The position numbers and the translations under genes were made by a program. DNA of 64,000 nt from JANSXG01 sp024743075 (lineage in GTDB: Bacteria; Planctomycetota; Phycisphaerae; Phycisphaerales; UBA1924), in the NCBI GenBank assembly GCA_042140185.1, contig CP159477.1, forward strand, positions 2,976,001 to 3,040,000. The letters are read 5' to 3'. This document shows, one piece after another, positions 52,018 through 61,968 of this stretch (position 1 is the stretch's first letter; each line of letters begins with the position of its first letter). Below the pieces are notes generated by a model, which saw only the letters and a list, made by a program, of their open reading frames with translations, searched no databases and was not told where the DNA came from.

Positions 52018-52776
52018 ATGAGAACGGTTTGCGTGCTGGCCGGCGTCGGCTTCAGCGGGTCTCTGTTGGCGGGAGCCGAGCCGATCGTGGAGGATTTCGA
52101 TGCGGGCGCATCGGGGTGGCAGGTCGCCGACATGCCCTGCGGCGGGTCGTACCTGAATCCGATCGGGGCGTACGCGGTCGACTGGAACGAATCGGGCGGC
52201 GACCTCGGGGCGTACATCTCGCGCCTGGACCCGTCGAACAACTGCTTCTACTTCGAGGCCTCGGAGGTCTTCACCGGCGATCTCTCGGCGTATTCCGGCG
52301 GCAGACTCGGTTACAGCGTCCTGACGGATCTCGACAACTACAGCCTCGAGCGCGGCGTGATCCTGATCGGAGCCGACGGCACCGTGCTCTACGGCGAACT
52401 GCCGATGCCGGCGACCGGCACGTGGGGGCGTCGGTGCCTGCTCCTGCAGCCGGACGCGTTCCGGATTGGCAACCGCAACGGACCGGTCGCGACGCCCGAT
52501 CAGTTCAACGGCGTGATGGCGGGAGTTTCGAAGCTGTACCTGCCCGCGGAGTTCGGTTCGATCGTCGCGGAGACGGTCGGGATCGACCGCGTGGAACTGA
52601 GCGGGCCGTGCCTTGCGGACCTCAACCTCAGCGGGGCGGTCGACCTCGGCGACCTGAACCTGATTCTGGGCAATTTCGGGAGCAACCTCGGCGAGGGTGA
52701 TCTCAACTGCGACGGCATCGTCGACCTGACGGACCTGAACGCCGTCCTGGGAGCCTTTGGAACGGTCTGCGACTGA
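52018..52776 (+). CDS. Exported protein with C-terminal dockerin-like repeats
   Basis: This is a 252-residue protein with GGAGGAGGAG before the ATG and a signal peptide (TVCVLAGVGFSGSLLAG). The body is a beta-rich jelly-roll-like domain (VEDFDAGASGWQVADMP, NNCFYFEASEVFTG). The last 55 residues hold two calcium-binding dockerin-type repeats: DLNLSGAVDLGDLNLILGNF and DLNCDGIVDLTDLNAVLGAF. In planctomycetes such repeats end many exported proteins without a known cohesin partner. It is followed by another dockerin-tailed gene. Confidence 0.85.
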   Translation: MRTVCVLAGVGFSGSLLAGAEPIVEDFDAGASGWQVADMPCGGSYLNPIGAYAVDWNESGGDLGAYISRLDPSNNCFYFEASEVFTGDLSAYSGGRLGYSVLTDLDNYSLERGVILIGADGTVLYGELPMPATGTWGRRCLLLQPDAFRIGNRNGPVATPDQFNGVMAGVSKLYLPAEFGSIVAETVGIDRVELSGPCLADLNLSGAVDLGDLNLILGNFGSNLGEGDLNCDGIVDLTDLNAVLGAFGTVCD

Positions 52777-52823
52777 GTCCGCATCGGCGCGGTGCTGCGA
52801 CTATGAGAACGAGAGGAACGGAA

Positions 52824-54197
52824 ATGAACACGCGAATGACGATCGGGATGCTCGCTGCGGCGTGTGTCGGGGCAGTCGCGCCAGTTGCGAGCGCGCAGGT
52901 GCAGCAGTTGGTTGTGGACTTCGAGGGGCTTCCGGAAGGGACCGAGCTCTCGACGCAGTACGCCAAACTCGGCCTGACCTTTTCGATCAACGGGGATCCG
53001 TCTCTGCTCCCCATCATCGGGACCCGCGGCGCTCCGCGGGTCGGTTTTTCCGGCGGTGGGACCGATGCCCCACTGGCATCCGGTGACGGTTTTCTCGCCG
53101 ATCCCGTGATCGACGGCGACGAGTTCGACCCGCGAGACATCGCGATCGATATCGACCCGCCGGCGACGTCGCTGCGAATCTTCGTGCACGACATCGACGG
53201 CCCGGATGAGACGGTCGTGCTTCGGGCGTTCGAGAACGGCGTGGAGGTCGCGACGGATACGATTGCCTTCGGCGACCCGGGCACCGGCAACGCGTCGATC
53301 CTGCCTCTGGAGGTTTCCGGCACGGCGATCGATCGGATTATCCTTGACGTTGTCGACACCGGATCTGTCGGGATCGGTTTCGACTTCCTCACGATCAACC
53401 GCAACTGCGTGACATCGGCCTGCGGCGGGGCGTTCGAGGTTGCGCAGGAGTCATCGCCGGGCGCGGGTGACTTTGACGACAACGTGGTCGGGCTCATATT
53501 GCCCTTCGAGACCAACGCGACCGCCGCGGAGTTCTACGCCTACAACGTTCCCGAGGGCGATTCCTGGAACGGTCCCAACCTTGTGCCCGAGGCGGACCGG
53601 TCGCACCTGCTGCTGTCGCGCGGGCCGGAGGGTGTGGGCGTGTTCATCGTGCACGACCGCGCCGTGCCGGACGACCCCGACGGCGGTGAGGCGGAGGTGA
53701 TCTTCGAACTGATCGGCGATCCCGACGGCGCGATGCGTGCCGTGGAAGACGACCCGGAGAATCAGGAAGGCGGCATCGCGTATGTCGGCGAACCCGGGGA
53801 CTCGGTGTTCATGTCCAGCCACGGCTGGCTGCAGTGTTGCAGCGACGGGGTGGCCTACACGGGCGTCGACATCGGCGCGACCGGCTACTTCTCCTTTTCG
53901 GATGTGAACAACACCAACGACACGATCGTCGGCCTGACCGAGTGGGTGGCGTACTCGGCCGGCGGCGAACAGGTCCCGCTCGTGCTCGAGCAGGACCGGC
54001 GCGTCCGGATCGTGTTCGTCCCGATCGGCTGCCCGGGCGATGTGAACGACGACGGGCTGATCGACCTCGCCGACCTGAACATCGTGCTCGGGAACTTCGG
54101 TGTGCCCGGCAAGATCGGCGACGCCACGGGCGACGGGCTGGTCAACCTGGCCGACCTGAACACGGTGCTGGCGAACTTCGGCGGGGCCTGCGAGTAG
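52824..54197 (+). CDS. Exported protein with two C-terminal dockerin-like repeats
   Basis: This is a 457-residue protein. The ATG at 52824 is preferred over 52803 because GAGAGGAACGG lies just before it. The signal peptide is MTIGMLAAACVGAVAPVASA. A first beta domain (VDFEGLPEGTELSTQYAKLG, then SLRIFVHDIDGPDETVVLRA) resembles exported matrix-type modules. A second region has VGLTEWVAYSAGGEQ. The tail carries the dockerin-type repeats DVNDDGLIDLADLNIVLGNF and DATGDGLVNLADLNTVLANF. No catalytic motif is seen. It lies 47 bases from the previous gene. Confidence 0.83.
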   Translation: MNTRMTIGMLAAACVGAVAPVASAQVQQLVVDFEGLPEGTELSTQYAKLGLTFSINGDPSLLPIIGTRGAPRVGFSGGGTDAPLASGDGFLADPVIDGDEFDPRDIAIDIDPPATSLRIFVHDIDGPDETVVLRAFENGVEVATDTIAFGDPGTGNASILPLEVSGTAIDRIILDVVDTGSVGIGFDFLTINRNCVTSACGGAFEVAQESSPGAGDFDDNVVGLILPFETNATAAEFYAYNVPEGDSWNGPNLVPEADRSHLLLSRGPEGVGVFIVHDRAVPDDPDGGEAEVIFELIGDPDGAMRAVEDDPENQEGGIAYVGEPGDSVFMSSHGWLQCCSDGVAYTGVDIGATGYFSFSDVNNTNDTIVGLTEWVAYSAGGEQVPLVLEQDRRVRIVFVPIGCPGDVNDDGLIDLADLNIVLGNFGVPGKIGDATGDGLVNLADLNTVLANFGGACE

Positions 54198-54287
54198 GCG
54201 GGTCGGACCTCGGTGCCGCTCCGGGTCCGGGCAAGGTTACCCAGACTGCCAACCGGAGTTCTCGTCGGCTCGGTTGATGTCTCTCGC

Positions 54288-54312
54288 TTGACTGCCCCCT
54301 GTTTCGGGGCAG
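54288..54312 (+). promoter_or_regulatory. Small hairpin overlapping a -35-like hexamer upstream of the PEP-CTERM gene
   Basis: TTGACT at 54288-54293 resembles a -35 box. It overlaps a seven-pair inverted repeat, CTGCCCC (54292-54298) with GGGGCAG (54306-54312). No good -10 follows. It could be an operator or a weak terminator of the previous gene. Only the repeat is certain. Confidence 0.35.
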
Positions 54313-54366
54313 ACTGGTAGGCCCTCCGCCGCAAACGGGGGGTTTACCATCGGAGGAGACACCATC

Positions 54367-55532
54367 ATGCTGAATCTGAATGGCACCATCTGTGTTGGTG
54401 CCGTCGTGGTCGCCGCGACTCAGGCGTGCGCGGGCGTTGTCCCGGGCGGGACGTACACCCCCCTGGCCTTCGGGCCTCTCGTCGATCCCGGTAACGGGGC
54501 GTACTACACGCAGGTCTACGACATCTCAGCGGACGGCAGCTCGTACGTCGGGATCCTGAGCGACGGGCGTGCGGCCTACGTGTACCAGGGCGACCTGTTC
54601 ATCCAGACCGGCGGCAGCGCGGCTGCGGCGATTACGCCGGACGGCTCGATGGCGGTCGGCGGCCCCGCCGGTGGCCCACCCATGCAGTGGCTCGCGGCGG
54701 ATGCCTCGAACGGCAACATCGCGGGCACCGTCTACGACAGTCCCCACGCCGGTTCCGCCGGCAGTTTCGCCTACGGCGTGAACCGCGACGGCACGGTCCT
54801 GAACATCGTGCAGGGCGGGGTCTCGTCCGCGGTGCTGACACCGAGCGGAATTCGTCGTGCGAACGACGCGTTCATCGCACAGTTCCCGACCGGTGCCTTT
54901 GCCGGTGCGAACCGTGGCATCGCGGTCGACGCTCCGGTTCAGGTGGTGCTGGGCAACTCACAGGGCGTGTACACGACGAACGCGTTCCGGTGGAACTACG
55001 AGACCGATGACGTCTCGCCTCTGAACATCCCGGCCGGCGGCACTTCGGTGGCGGTCGGCGGGAGCGCGTCCAGCTCCAACATCTCCTACGACGGCTCGAT
55101 CGTCGGTGGGGCGGCTCGTGTGCCGAGCATCGCTCCGCTGGATGTGCCGATCTACTGGGACGCGAGCGGCGAAGCGCACGTGATCCCCGGCGTCGGTGGG
55201 CGACTGATGGGCACGATGAACGCGGTGAATTACACCGGAACCTTCGGCGGCGGCAACCTGTTTGGTGCCGGTCTGCCGAACCACGCGTTCCTCTATGACT
55301 TTGCCAACGACATCACCTACGACCTCAATGACCTGTTCGCGGAGGTCATCCCCGACGGATGGCTGCTGACGCACACGACGGACATCTCCGACGATGGCTC
55401 GAAGATCTTCGCGCGGTGCTGGCTCCGGACGGTACCGCTCGCTTCGTGGAACTCACCGGGGTCGTTCCTGCCCCCGGGACCGCGATACTGCTCGGGTTGG
55501 CGGGCGTTGGCGCTGCGCGTCGTCGCCGCTGA
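54367..55532 (+). CDS. PEP-CTERM-type exported protein (frame broken)
   Basis: The signal peptide is GTICVGAVVVAATQACA, with GGAGGAG before the ATG. The body contains repeated beta units with DISADGSSYVGILSDGRAAY, then ITPDGSMAVGG and SYDGSIVGGAARVPS, which read like the extracellular HAF/PEP repeat family. The frame breaks near 55415. The next frame ends in VPAPGTAILLGLAGVGAARR, a canonical PEP-CTERM sorting tail (P-A-P motif, helix, Arg run). One missing base joins them to about 388 residues. Exosortase cleavage at PAP is expected, but no exosortase gene is present here. Confidence 0.82.
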
Positions 55533-55643
55533 CCGAGCCGGTGTGACCGATCGCTGCAGGGCCCCGCGGACGCGGGGCTCTGTTTGCTTTTGGAGTGTGC
55601 GTCGGGCATCACGGAGCGGGGCGTGGGCGGCTATCCTCCGCCC

Positions 55644-57166
55644 ATGGCCTCTTCCGATTCCAAAGCCGCAAAGGTTGACCCGCAATCGATCGGATCGCCC
55701 AAGGGCACGCGCGATTTCTACCCCGAGGACCTGCTGCGCCGGCGGTACATCACCGAGGTGTGGCGGGCGGTCTCGATCCGGCACGGGTTCGAGGAGATCG
55801 ATGGGCCGACCTTCGAGCACTCGGAGCTCTACGCGGTCAAGAGCGGCGAGGGGATCCTGGGCGAGCTATTCCAGGCGTTCAGCGGCAAGGCCGAGGACGA
55901 GCGGGAGCAGGTTCGCGCGACGGGCAATGCACCTTTTGCGCTGAGGCCGGAGTTCACGCCGACGCTGGCGCGGATGTACGCGGCGAAGGCGAAGCAGCTC
56001 CCCAAGCCGGTGCGGTGGTTCTGCGTGCCGAATTTCTTCCGGGCCGAGAAACCGCAGCGCGGGCGGTTGCGCGAGTTCATGCAGTGGAACGTGGATGTGA
56101 TCGGGGGCGAGGAGCACGAGGCGGTCGCGCACGATGCCGAGATCATCGGCACGCTTGTTGCGGCGATGCGGACACTCGGACTCCGATCGGAGCACTCCCG
56201 TGTGCACTTCAGTTCCCGGCACGGCATCGACAACCTGTTCAGCGCTCTCGGTGTCGATCCTGCCGACCGCGATTCATGGCTCCAGCTCCTCGACGAGGCC
56301 AAGAAGATCGGACCGATCGGCTACCTCCAGCGCGCGCACGCACTGCCCGGCGGTGCGGATCTCGGGAAGAAACTCTCTCGCCTGCTGCTCGATGAACCCA
56401 CAGAAAGCCAAGCGGAAACTGCTTTGAGCGGAGGCGGCGATGTGTCACGCGGGATCCGCGAACTGGGCACCGCGCTGAACCAGAGCGGCGTTGAGGGTTG
56501 GCACCGCTTCGATCTGAACATTGTCCGAGGCCTCGCCTACTACACCGGCACTGTCTTCGAACTTATCGCCGAAGGCGAGCGCGCCGTCGCCGGTGGCGGG
56601 CGCTACGACAACCTGATCGAGCTCTTCGGCGGCCCCCCCACCCCTGCGTGCGGCTTCGGCATGGGCGACGTCGTGCTTGGCAACCTGCTCGACGACCACG
56701 GGCTGATGCCCGCCGACGGTGCCGAGATGATGGACGCGATCCAGCGGACGGTTTCGGGCGTGAGTCTGCGTCCCGAAGTCTTCGTGGTGTCCGGAGGCGA
56801 GGAGCACGATCACCTCGTGCAGCCGCTCCTGGCGAACCTGCGTTCCGGGATCGAGGCGGACGGGTTCGACGGCAAGCCGTGGGACGCGGCGCGGTTCGAC
56901 GCGGAAAGCGGAGGCGTGCGCCCGATGCACGCCCGGACGACCGCGAAGGCGACGCGCAACCTGAAGAAGCTGCTGGCCGATGCCGAGCGCCAGCACGCGC
57001 GCTTCGCGGTGGTGATCCACGGCGATGAGAAGGTCCAGCTCAAGGATCTCGACGCTCGCGAGGATGTCGGCGATTTCGCGATCGACCCGTCGGCGCCGAG
57101 GATGCCGACCTGCCGCAGCGCCGGCCTTATGTGGGGCGGGCGATCCGCGATCGCCTCGGCAACTGA
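55644..57166 (+). CDS. hisS: Histidyl-tRNA synthetase (frame broken near the end)
   Basis: HisRS charges tRNA(His). Class II motifs are the N-terminal SPKGTRDFYPEDLLRRRYI, motif 2 in KPVRWFCVPNFFRAEKPQRG (with the catalytic Arg), the His-A motif LNIVRGLAYYTGTVFELIAE and motif 3 GRYDNLIELFGGPPTPACGF. A C-terminal anticodon-binding domain follows. Near 57098 one base is missing and the proper ending is ADLPQRRPYVGRAIRDRLGN with TGA at 57164-57166. The repaired length is about 507 residues. It lies 32 bases before an AhpD-like gene. Confidence 0.94.
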
Positions 57167-57198
57167 AACCAATCTCACCGACTCCGAACGGATCTTCC

Positions 57199-57792
57199 AT
57201 GGCCTACATCAGCACGATCAACGAAACCGAAGCGACCGGCAAACTCGCCGAGCTGTACTCGAAGTATGGACGCTCGACCGATGGAGGCCAGCAGGCCGTC
57301 GATGACATCCTCAAGACTCACTCGGTCAGCCCGGGCGCGGTCGAGGCGATCGAGGCGCATGTCGGTCTGGCGGTGAGCGCGATGCACACCGAGTCGGCGC
57401 TGTTGCGCATCGAGCGCGAGATCATCGGCGTGGTGGTCAGTCTGGTGAACGGCTGCGAGTACTGCCTGAACCACCACGCGAACGCGCTCGACCGCTTGCT
57501 GCCCGACGATCGCAAGGCGATCGTGGAACCGCTGGCAACCGACGGCGACACGAGCGGGCTGACCAAACGCGAGGCGGCGATCGCCAAGTACGCGCAGAAA
57601 CTCACCGTTGATCCCGGTGGCATGACCGGCGGCGATGTCGCCGCTCTGAAGGGCGCCGGGCTCGGCGATCCGGCGGTGCACGATGTGGTGCACGCGACGG
57701 CGTACAGCGCGTACGCGAACCGGATCGCGCTCGGGCTGGGTGCGAGCATCCAGGCGGATGTGGATGCGGGGATCGAACTCGGCGTGGGTTGA
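57199..57792 (+). CDS. AhpD-like carboxymuconolactone-decarboxylase-fold protein
   Basis: This is a 197-residue protein of the peroxidase-related AhpD/CMD family. The active-site motif NGCEYCLNHHANAL has the CxxC pair and the following His of AhpD-type alkylhydroperoxidases. Helices on both sides (EREIIGVVVSLV, DVVHATAYSAYANRIALGLG) fit the all-helical fold. It probably works in redox detoxification, but no AhpC gene is near. It follows hisS by 32 bases and converges on the NADH dehydrogenase gene. Confidence 0.88.
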   Translation: MAYISTINETEATGKLAELYSKYGRSTDGGQQAVDDILKTHSVSPGAVEAIEAHVGLAVSAMHTESALLRIEREIIGVVVSLVNGCEYCLNHHANALDRLLPDDRKAIVEPLATDGDTSGLTKREAAIAKYAQKLTVDPGGMTGGDVAALKGAGLGDPAVHDVVHATAYSAYANRIALGLGASIQADVDAGIELGVG

Positions 57793-57801
57793 ACCCTCGG
57801 G

Positions 57802-59148
57802 TCACTCGGCGGGTTCGGGTTGCTCTTTGAGTTCTCTGGGCGGCGCGGGGGAATCAGTGGGCTCGCGTCCGCCGGTGATGAGCCGTGCACCACGCGAGAA
57901 CGCGAACCAGTTCCACACCCACTGGAGCATGACGAGCACGCGGTTGCGGAACTCGACGAGGAACATGACGTGTATGAGCCCCCAGAGGACCCACGCGAAG
58001 AATCCGCCGAACTTGAAGCGCCCGATCTCGGCGACGGCCCGAGCCCGACCGATGGTCGCCATCGAGCCCTTGTCCTTGTAGCGGAACGGCGGGCGGTCTG
58101 ACCGAGGTGTCCCGTTCAGTTCGCGAGCGATGATCCTGCCGACGTGCTCGCCGCCCTGCAGCGCACCCTGCGCGACGCCGGGGACGAGGTCCCCCGAGCC
58201 GTTGCGCTGCTTGGCCGCGGCCATGTCGCCGACGACGAATATCTCGGGGAAGCCGGGCACGCTCAGATCCGGCTTGACCGGGACGCGTCCGAGGTCGTCG
58301 AGTTCGACGCCGAGGGCCTCGGCCAGCGGGCTGGCCTGCACGCCCGCGGCCCAGAAGACATTGCCGGCCCTGATCGTGTCCTCGTCCATCGTGACGACGC
58401 CGGGTTTGAGGTCGGTGACGTAGGTGTTCAAGATGACCTCGATGCCGAGTTTCTCGAGGTCGCGCTTCGCGCGAGCGCTGAGCGACGGGTCGAAGGAGCC
58501 GAGCAGGCGGTCGCCGCCTTCGATCAGCACGACGCGGGTGGTGCGCGTGTCGATGGCACGGAAGTCGCGCGGGATGGTTTGGGCGGCGATCTCCTTGATC
58601 GCGCCGGCGAGCTCGACGCCGGTGGGCCCGCCGCCGACAACGACGAAGGTGAGTTCGGTCCGGCGTGCGGGCTCGGAGTCCTCGTGCTCGGCGCGTTCGA
58701 AGGCGAGGAGGATGCGCCGGCGGATCTCGGTGGCGTCGTCAATGGTCTTCAGGCCCGGCGCGACGGCCTGCCACTCGTCGTGGCCGAAGTAGGAGTGCGT
58801 CGCGCCCGCGGCGAGGACGAGGTAGTCGTAGTCCAGGCGGTCGTGGTCGAGGTGCACGGTGCGCGCGCCGGTGTCGATGCCGGTGACTTCATCGAGCAGG
58901 ACGCGGACGTTGCGCTGGCCTCGGAAGATGCGCCGGATCGGCGAGGCGATATCGGCCGGCGAGAGGCCGGCGGTGGCGACCTGATAGAGCAGCGGCTGGA
59001 AGAGGTGGTGGTTGCGCCGGTCGACGACGGTGATGTCGGCATCGGCCTTGCGCAGGGCGCGGGCGGCCTGCATGCCCGCGAAGCCGCAGCCGACGATGAC
59101 GACCCGCGGTCGGGACGGTCGGGAACTTGAATCGCCTGAGTCGGGCAT
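57802..59148 (-). CDS. Type II NADH dehydrogenase (NDH-2)
   Basis: This is a 448-residue FAD protein that passes electrons from NADH to quinone without proton pumping. FAD-binding is RVVIVGCGFAGMQAARAL; the second Rossmann site is TFVVVGGGPTGVELAGAI. Quinone-site motifs follow: HHLFQPLLYQVATAGLSP, NVFWAAGVQASPLAEALGVE and IFVVGDMAAAKQRNGSGDLV, then GVAQGALQGGEHVGR. The C-terminus is amphipathic and partly membrane-inserting (FFAWVLWGLIHVMFLVEF), as in NDH-2. The ATG at 59148 gives the standard N-terminus. It is divergent from the 59288 gene. Confidence 0.93.
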   Translation of the reverse strand: MPDSGDSSSRPSRPRVVIVGCGFAGMQAARALRKADADITVVDRRNHHLFQPLLYQVATAGLSPADIASPIRRIFRGQRNVRVLLDEVTGIDTGARTVHLDHDRLDYDYLVLAAGATHSYFGHDEWQAVAPGLKTIDDATEIRRRILLAFERAEHEDSEPARRTELTFVVVGGGPTGVELAGAIKEIAAQTIPRDFRAIDTRTTRVVLIEGGDRLLGSFDPSLSARAKRDLEKLGIEVILNTYVTDLKPGVVTMDEDTIRAGNVFWAAGVQASPLAEALGVELDDLGRVPVKPDLSVPGFPEIFVVGDMAAAKQRNGSGDLVPGVAQGALQGGEHVGRIIARELNGTPRSDRPPFRYKDKGSMATIGRARAVAEIGRFKFGGFFAWVLWGLIHVMFLVEFRNRVLVMLQWVWNWFAFSRGARLITGGREPTDSPAPPRELKEQPEPAE

Positions 59149-59287
59149 GGGGGATCGTACGGCGGTGGCCCGGCAAATGTCCGCGAAATGCCGGATTGGG
59201 ACATCACCGGGCGGGGGTGCTGTGGCATCATGTTGTCCGGTGGATGCGCCATGACCCGGCGCGGAATCGATCTCGGAGGAACCTGCC

Positions 59288-60728
59288 ATGTCTACGCCCA
59301 TGTCCGTCGCGGCCCGTCTGCTCGCCCGTCTTCTCAACCCGGCTCCCGCCTCGCTCGTCGCCGCGGGCGCGGTCTCGCTCGCGCCGGCGATCGTCGTGGA
59401 GGCGCGGGCGAATGAGGAGTGGCAGTTCGCCGGCTGGTCGGACAGCGTCTGGGACGGCGCAATGTTCATGGGCGGCTCGACGCCGGTGACGGCGCGGGAC
59501 CTGAAGATGTACGCCGAGGTGCTGGGGCTGGACGAGATCCAGATGGACATCATGCGCGATGCCTACGCCGAGCTGGACCGGTCCTACAACCGCGAGTGGA
59601 CGCTGTTCGCCGAAGCGCGCAGCGACCAGCAGCACAAGTTCCGACCGGAAGGCAATTGGGCGGACATGCAGAAGGAGATGATGGGGGTGAAGGCCACGTT
59701 CGACCAGAAGGTCGAGCGGCTGGAGGATCAGTTCATCGCGGACCTGCGCCTGGTGCTGACGCCGGCGCAGCTGGAGAAGTGGTCGGCGCTCGAGCGCGAG
59801 CAGCGACGCGCCAAGACCTTGGCGAAGTACGCGTCGTACTCGGACGAGAAGGTCGATCTGGTGGCGTGCGTGCAGGCGCTGGAACTGGGCGACGGCGAGC
59901 GTGCGGCGCTCGAACCGATCCTCAGCGAGTATCGCGTGCAGATCGACTCGGCGCTCGCCGCGCGCAACCGCAAGGCCGAGACGCTCGGGGCGGAGTACAC
60001 CAAGACCCAGCAGATGCAGATGGACCTGCAGAACGAGCAGGACCCGACGCTGATGCAGGAGGGCTGGCAGGAGGTGAACCGGCGTCAGGAGGAACTGGTC
60101 CCGATGGGACTCGAGCTGCGCAGGCTCTGCGCGGGTGCGCGACATCAATGTGCAGTTCCGCGATCGGATCGAGCGCGAGATCCCGTCGCACCAGATGGAA
60201 GCGTTCGAGAAGGTGGCACGCCCGAAGGACTCCAACCCGTTCATGTTCGGCGGCTACTCACGCGTGGACAACATGTTCCGCATGCTCGAGAACATGGACA
60301 CGATGATGTCGGGCATGCAGATGCAGGTGGAAGCGTTCGGTGAGGCCGACTCGGAAGAGATGGGCGCGTACCTGCGACGCATGCAGCGTGTGCAGCCGCT
60401 GTCGGAGTCGCAGAAGCAGGAGATCGCCTCAATCAAGGCCGACTGGGAAGCCCGTCGCAGCGCCATCCGCGACCGCTACTCGCGCAGTACCGGCGACCAG
60501 ACCGAGCCGGACTTCATCCAGCTCCCCACCCCCAAGGGCACGCTCATGCTCCGGCGCGTCTTCGAGGGTGACGACGGCGAGATCATGTACGGCGGCTTCG
60601 GCATGTACGGCGGCGGCAGCGACGACCCGGAGATGCAGCGCGAACAGTCGGAACTCGACCAGAAGACGGTCGAGCGCCTGCGCCAGGTGCTGACGATCGA
60701 GCAGCGTGGGCTGTTTGCGATGATGTGA
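59288..60728 (+). CDS. Exported protein with LTxxQ-type helical repeats (frame broken)
   Basis: This is a signal-peptide protein (SLVAAGAVSLAPAIVVEARA) with GGAGG before the ATG. Two all-helical segments end in the same motif: VLTPAQLEKWSALEREQRRA and, at the C-terminus, VLTIEQRGLFAMM. This is the LTxxQ pattern of Spy/CpxP-type chaperones and related exported proteins. Repeat structure is also suggested by MDIMRDAYAELDRSYNREW. The break near 60131 fits a lost CG unit (LCARVRDINVQF). The repaired length is about 480 residues. The function is unknown. Confidence 0.7.
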
Positions 60729-60765
60729 TCGCACCGCCGCGAGTGTCGGGCTAGCATTCCCGCTG

Positions 60766-61730
60766 ATGCCTGACTCCGCCGATTCGCCCACCGCTGATGC
60801 TCCGACCGTGCCGCCGCTCGGCGCGCGGATGCGTCTTGCGCTGGCAGACATCAAGCTCGCCCACTCCGTGTTCGCGCTGCCGTTCGCGCTGCTCGGCGCC
60901 GTCATGGTCATCGACCGCGTGCCGTCGGGCGAGCGCTGGCTGCTGCTCGGGCTGATCGTCGTCTGCATGGTCGCGGCGAGGACCTGGGCGATGCTGGTCA
61001 ACCGGCTGGCCGACCACCGGCTGGACAAGGACAACCCGCGGACCGCCCGGCGGGCGATCGCGTCGGGGCGCTGCGCGTGCGCGACGGCTGGTCGCTCGCC
61101 CTGCTCAGCGCGGGGCTGTTCCTCGCCGGCTGCGCCGGCTTCCTCGTGGTGAGCGCGAACCCGGTGCCGCTGGTGCTGGGCGTGCCGGTGCTGGGGTGGA
61201 TCGCGCTGTACAGCTATACAAAACGGTTCACGGCCCTGTGCCACCTGTTCCTCGGCTCGGCTCTGGCGATCTCGCCGCTGTGCGCGGTGCTGGCGATCGA
61301 CCCGCTGACCATGGGCATCCTCGGCGGCGAGCTGGGGGCGACGGGCTGGAGCGTGATCCTGCTGTGCGGGTTCGTCGCGCTGTGGGTGGCCGGGTTCGAC
61401 GTCGCCTACGCGCTGCAGGACTTCGAGTACGACCGGAGCGTCGGCCTGCACTCGGTGCCGAGCGCGCTGGGGGTGTCGGGGAGTCTTTGGGTCAGCCGCG
61501 CGCTGCACGGGCTGGCCTACGCGGCTCTCGTGGGGGCGTGGCTGGTCGAACCGCGCTTCGGGGCGATCTTCGGGGGCGCGGTGCTGGGCGTCGCCGGGCT
61601 TCTGATATACGAGCACCTGGTGCTGGCGAAGCGGGGCGTCGCGGGCCTGCCACTGGCGTTCTTCACGCTGAACGGGGTGGTGAGCCTCGTTTTGGGGGTC
61701 CTGGGGATCGTGAATCTGCTGGCGGTTTAG
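60766..61730 (+). CDS. UbiA-family prenyltransferase (frame broken)
   Basis: This is a membrane aromatic prenyltransferase used in quinone biosynthesis. The first motif is NRLADHRLDKDNPRTARRAI, with the NxxxDxxxD pattern that binds the prenyl diphosphate through magnesium. The second is ALQDFEYDRSVGLHSVPSAL, with DxxxD. About eight helices surround them. The break is in the GGGG near 61067; one more G gives SGALRVRDGW. The repaired length is about 321 residues. The family covers 4-hydroxybenzoate (UbiA) and menaquinone or futalosine-pathway enzymes (MqnP). Motif shape alone does not decide between them. Confidence 0.88.
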
Positions 61731-61826
61731 GTGAAGACATTTGAAGTACTCGTCCACCCGGATATGGTTAAGGGGAATTGGGTGCGCTCACGCGGTTTAC
61801 TCAGACGTACACACAGCCCCCGGAAG

Positions 61827-61868
61827 GCCGGTCGAGCGCGCTTAAGGGCCGCTCGCCGGCTTTTTTCT
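61827..61868 (+). terminator. Intrinsic terminator between ubiA-family gene and GbsR-type gene
   Basis: The stem is GCCGGTCGAGCG (from 61827) paired with CGCTCGCCGGC (61850-61860), with one bulged T. A TTTTTTC tract follows at 61861. It is a strong rho-independent terminator, about 100 bases after the UbiA stop. Confidence 0.85.
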
Positions 61869-61968
61869 TGCGCGTGGATAGCGGAGTATCTGCTGAATCT
61901 GCCGGGTTCAGCGGGCCAAGCGATAGATGGACCGGGTCGCCGTCGCTACCTTTGTCTGGGCTTCAAAC

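Noticed and set aside
50139..52700. An 853-residue plus-strand frame antisense to nuoG
   Set aside because: nuoG shows all iron-sulfur ligands on the minus strand. The plus-strand frame is Asp/Val-rich without motifs and runs into the dockerin gene in a wrong frame.
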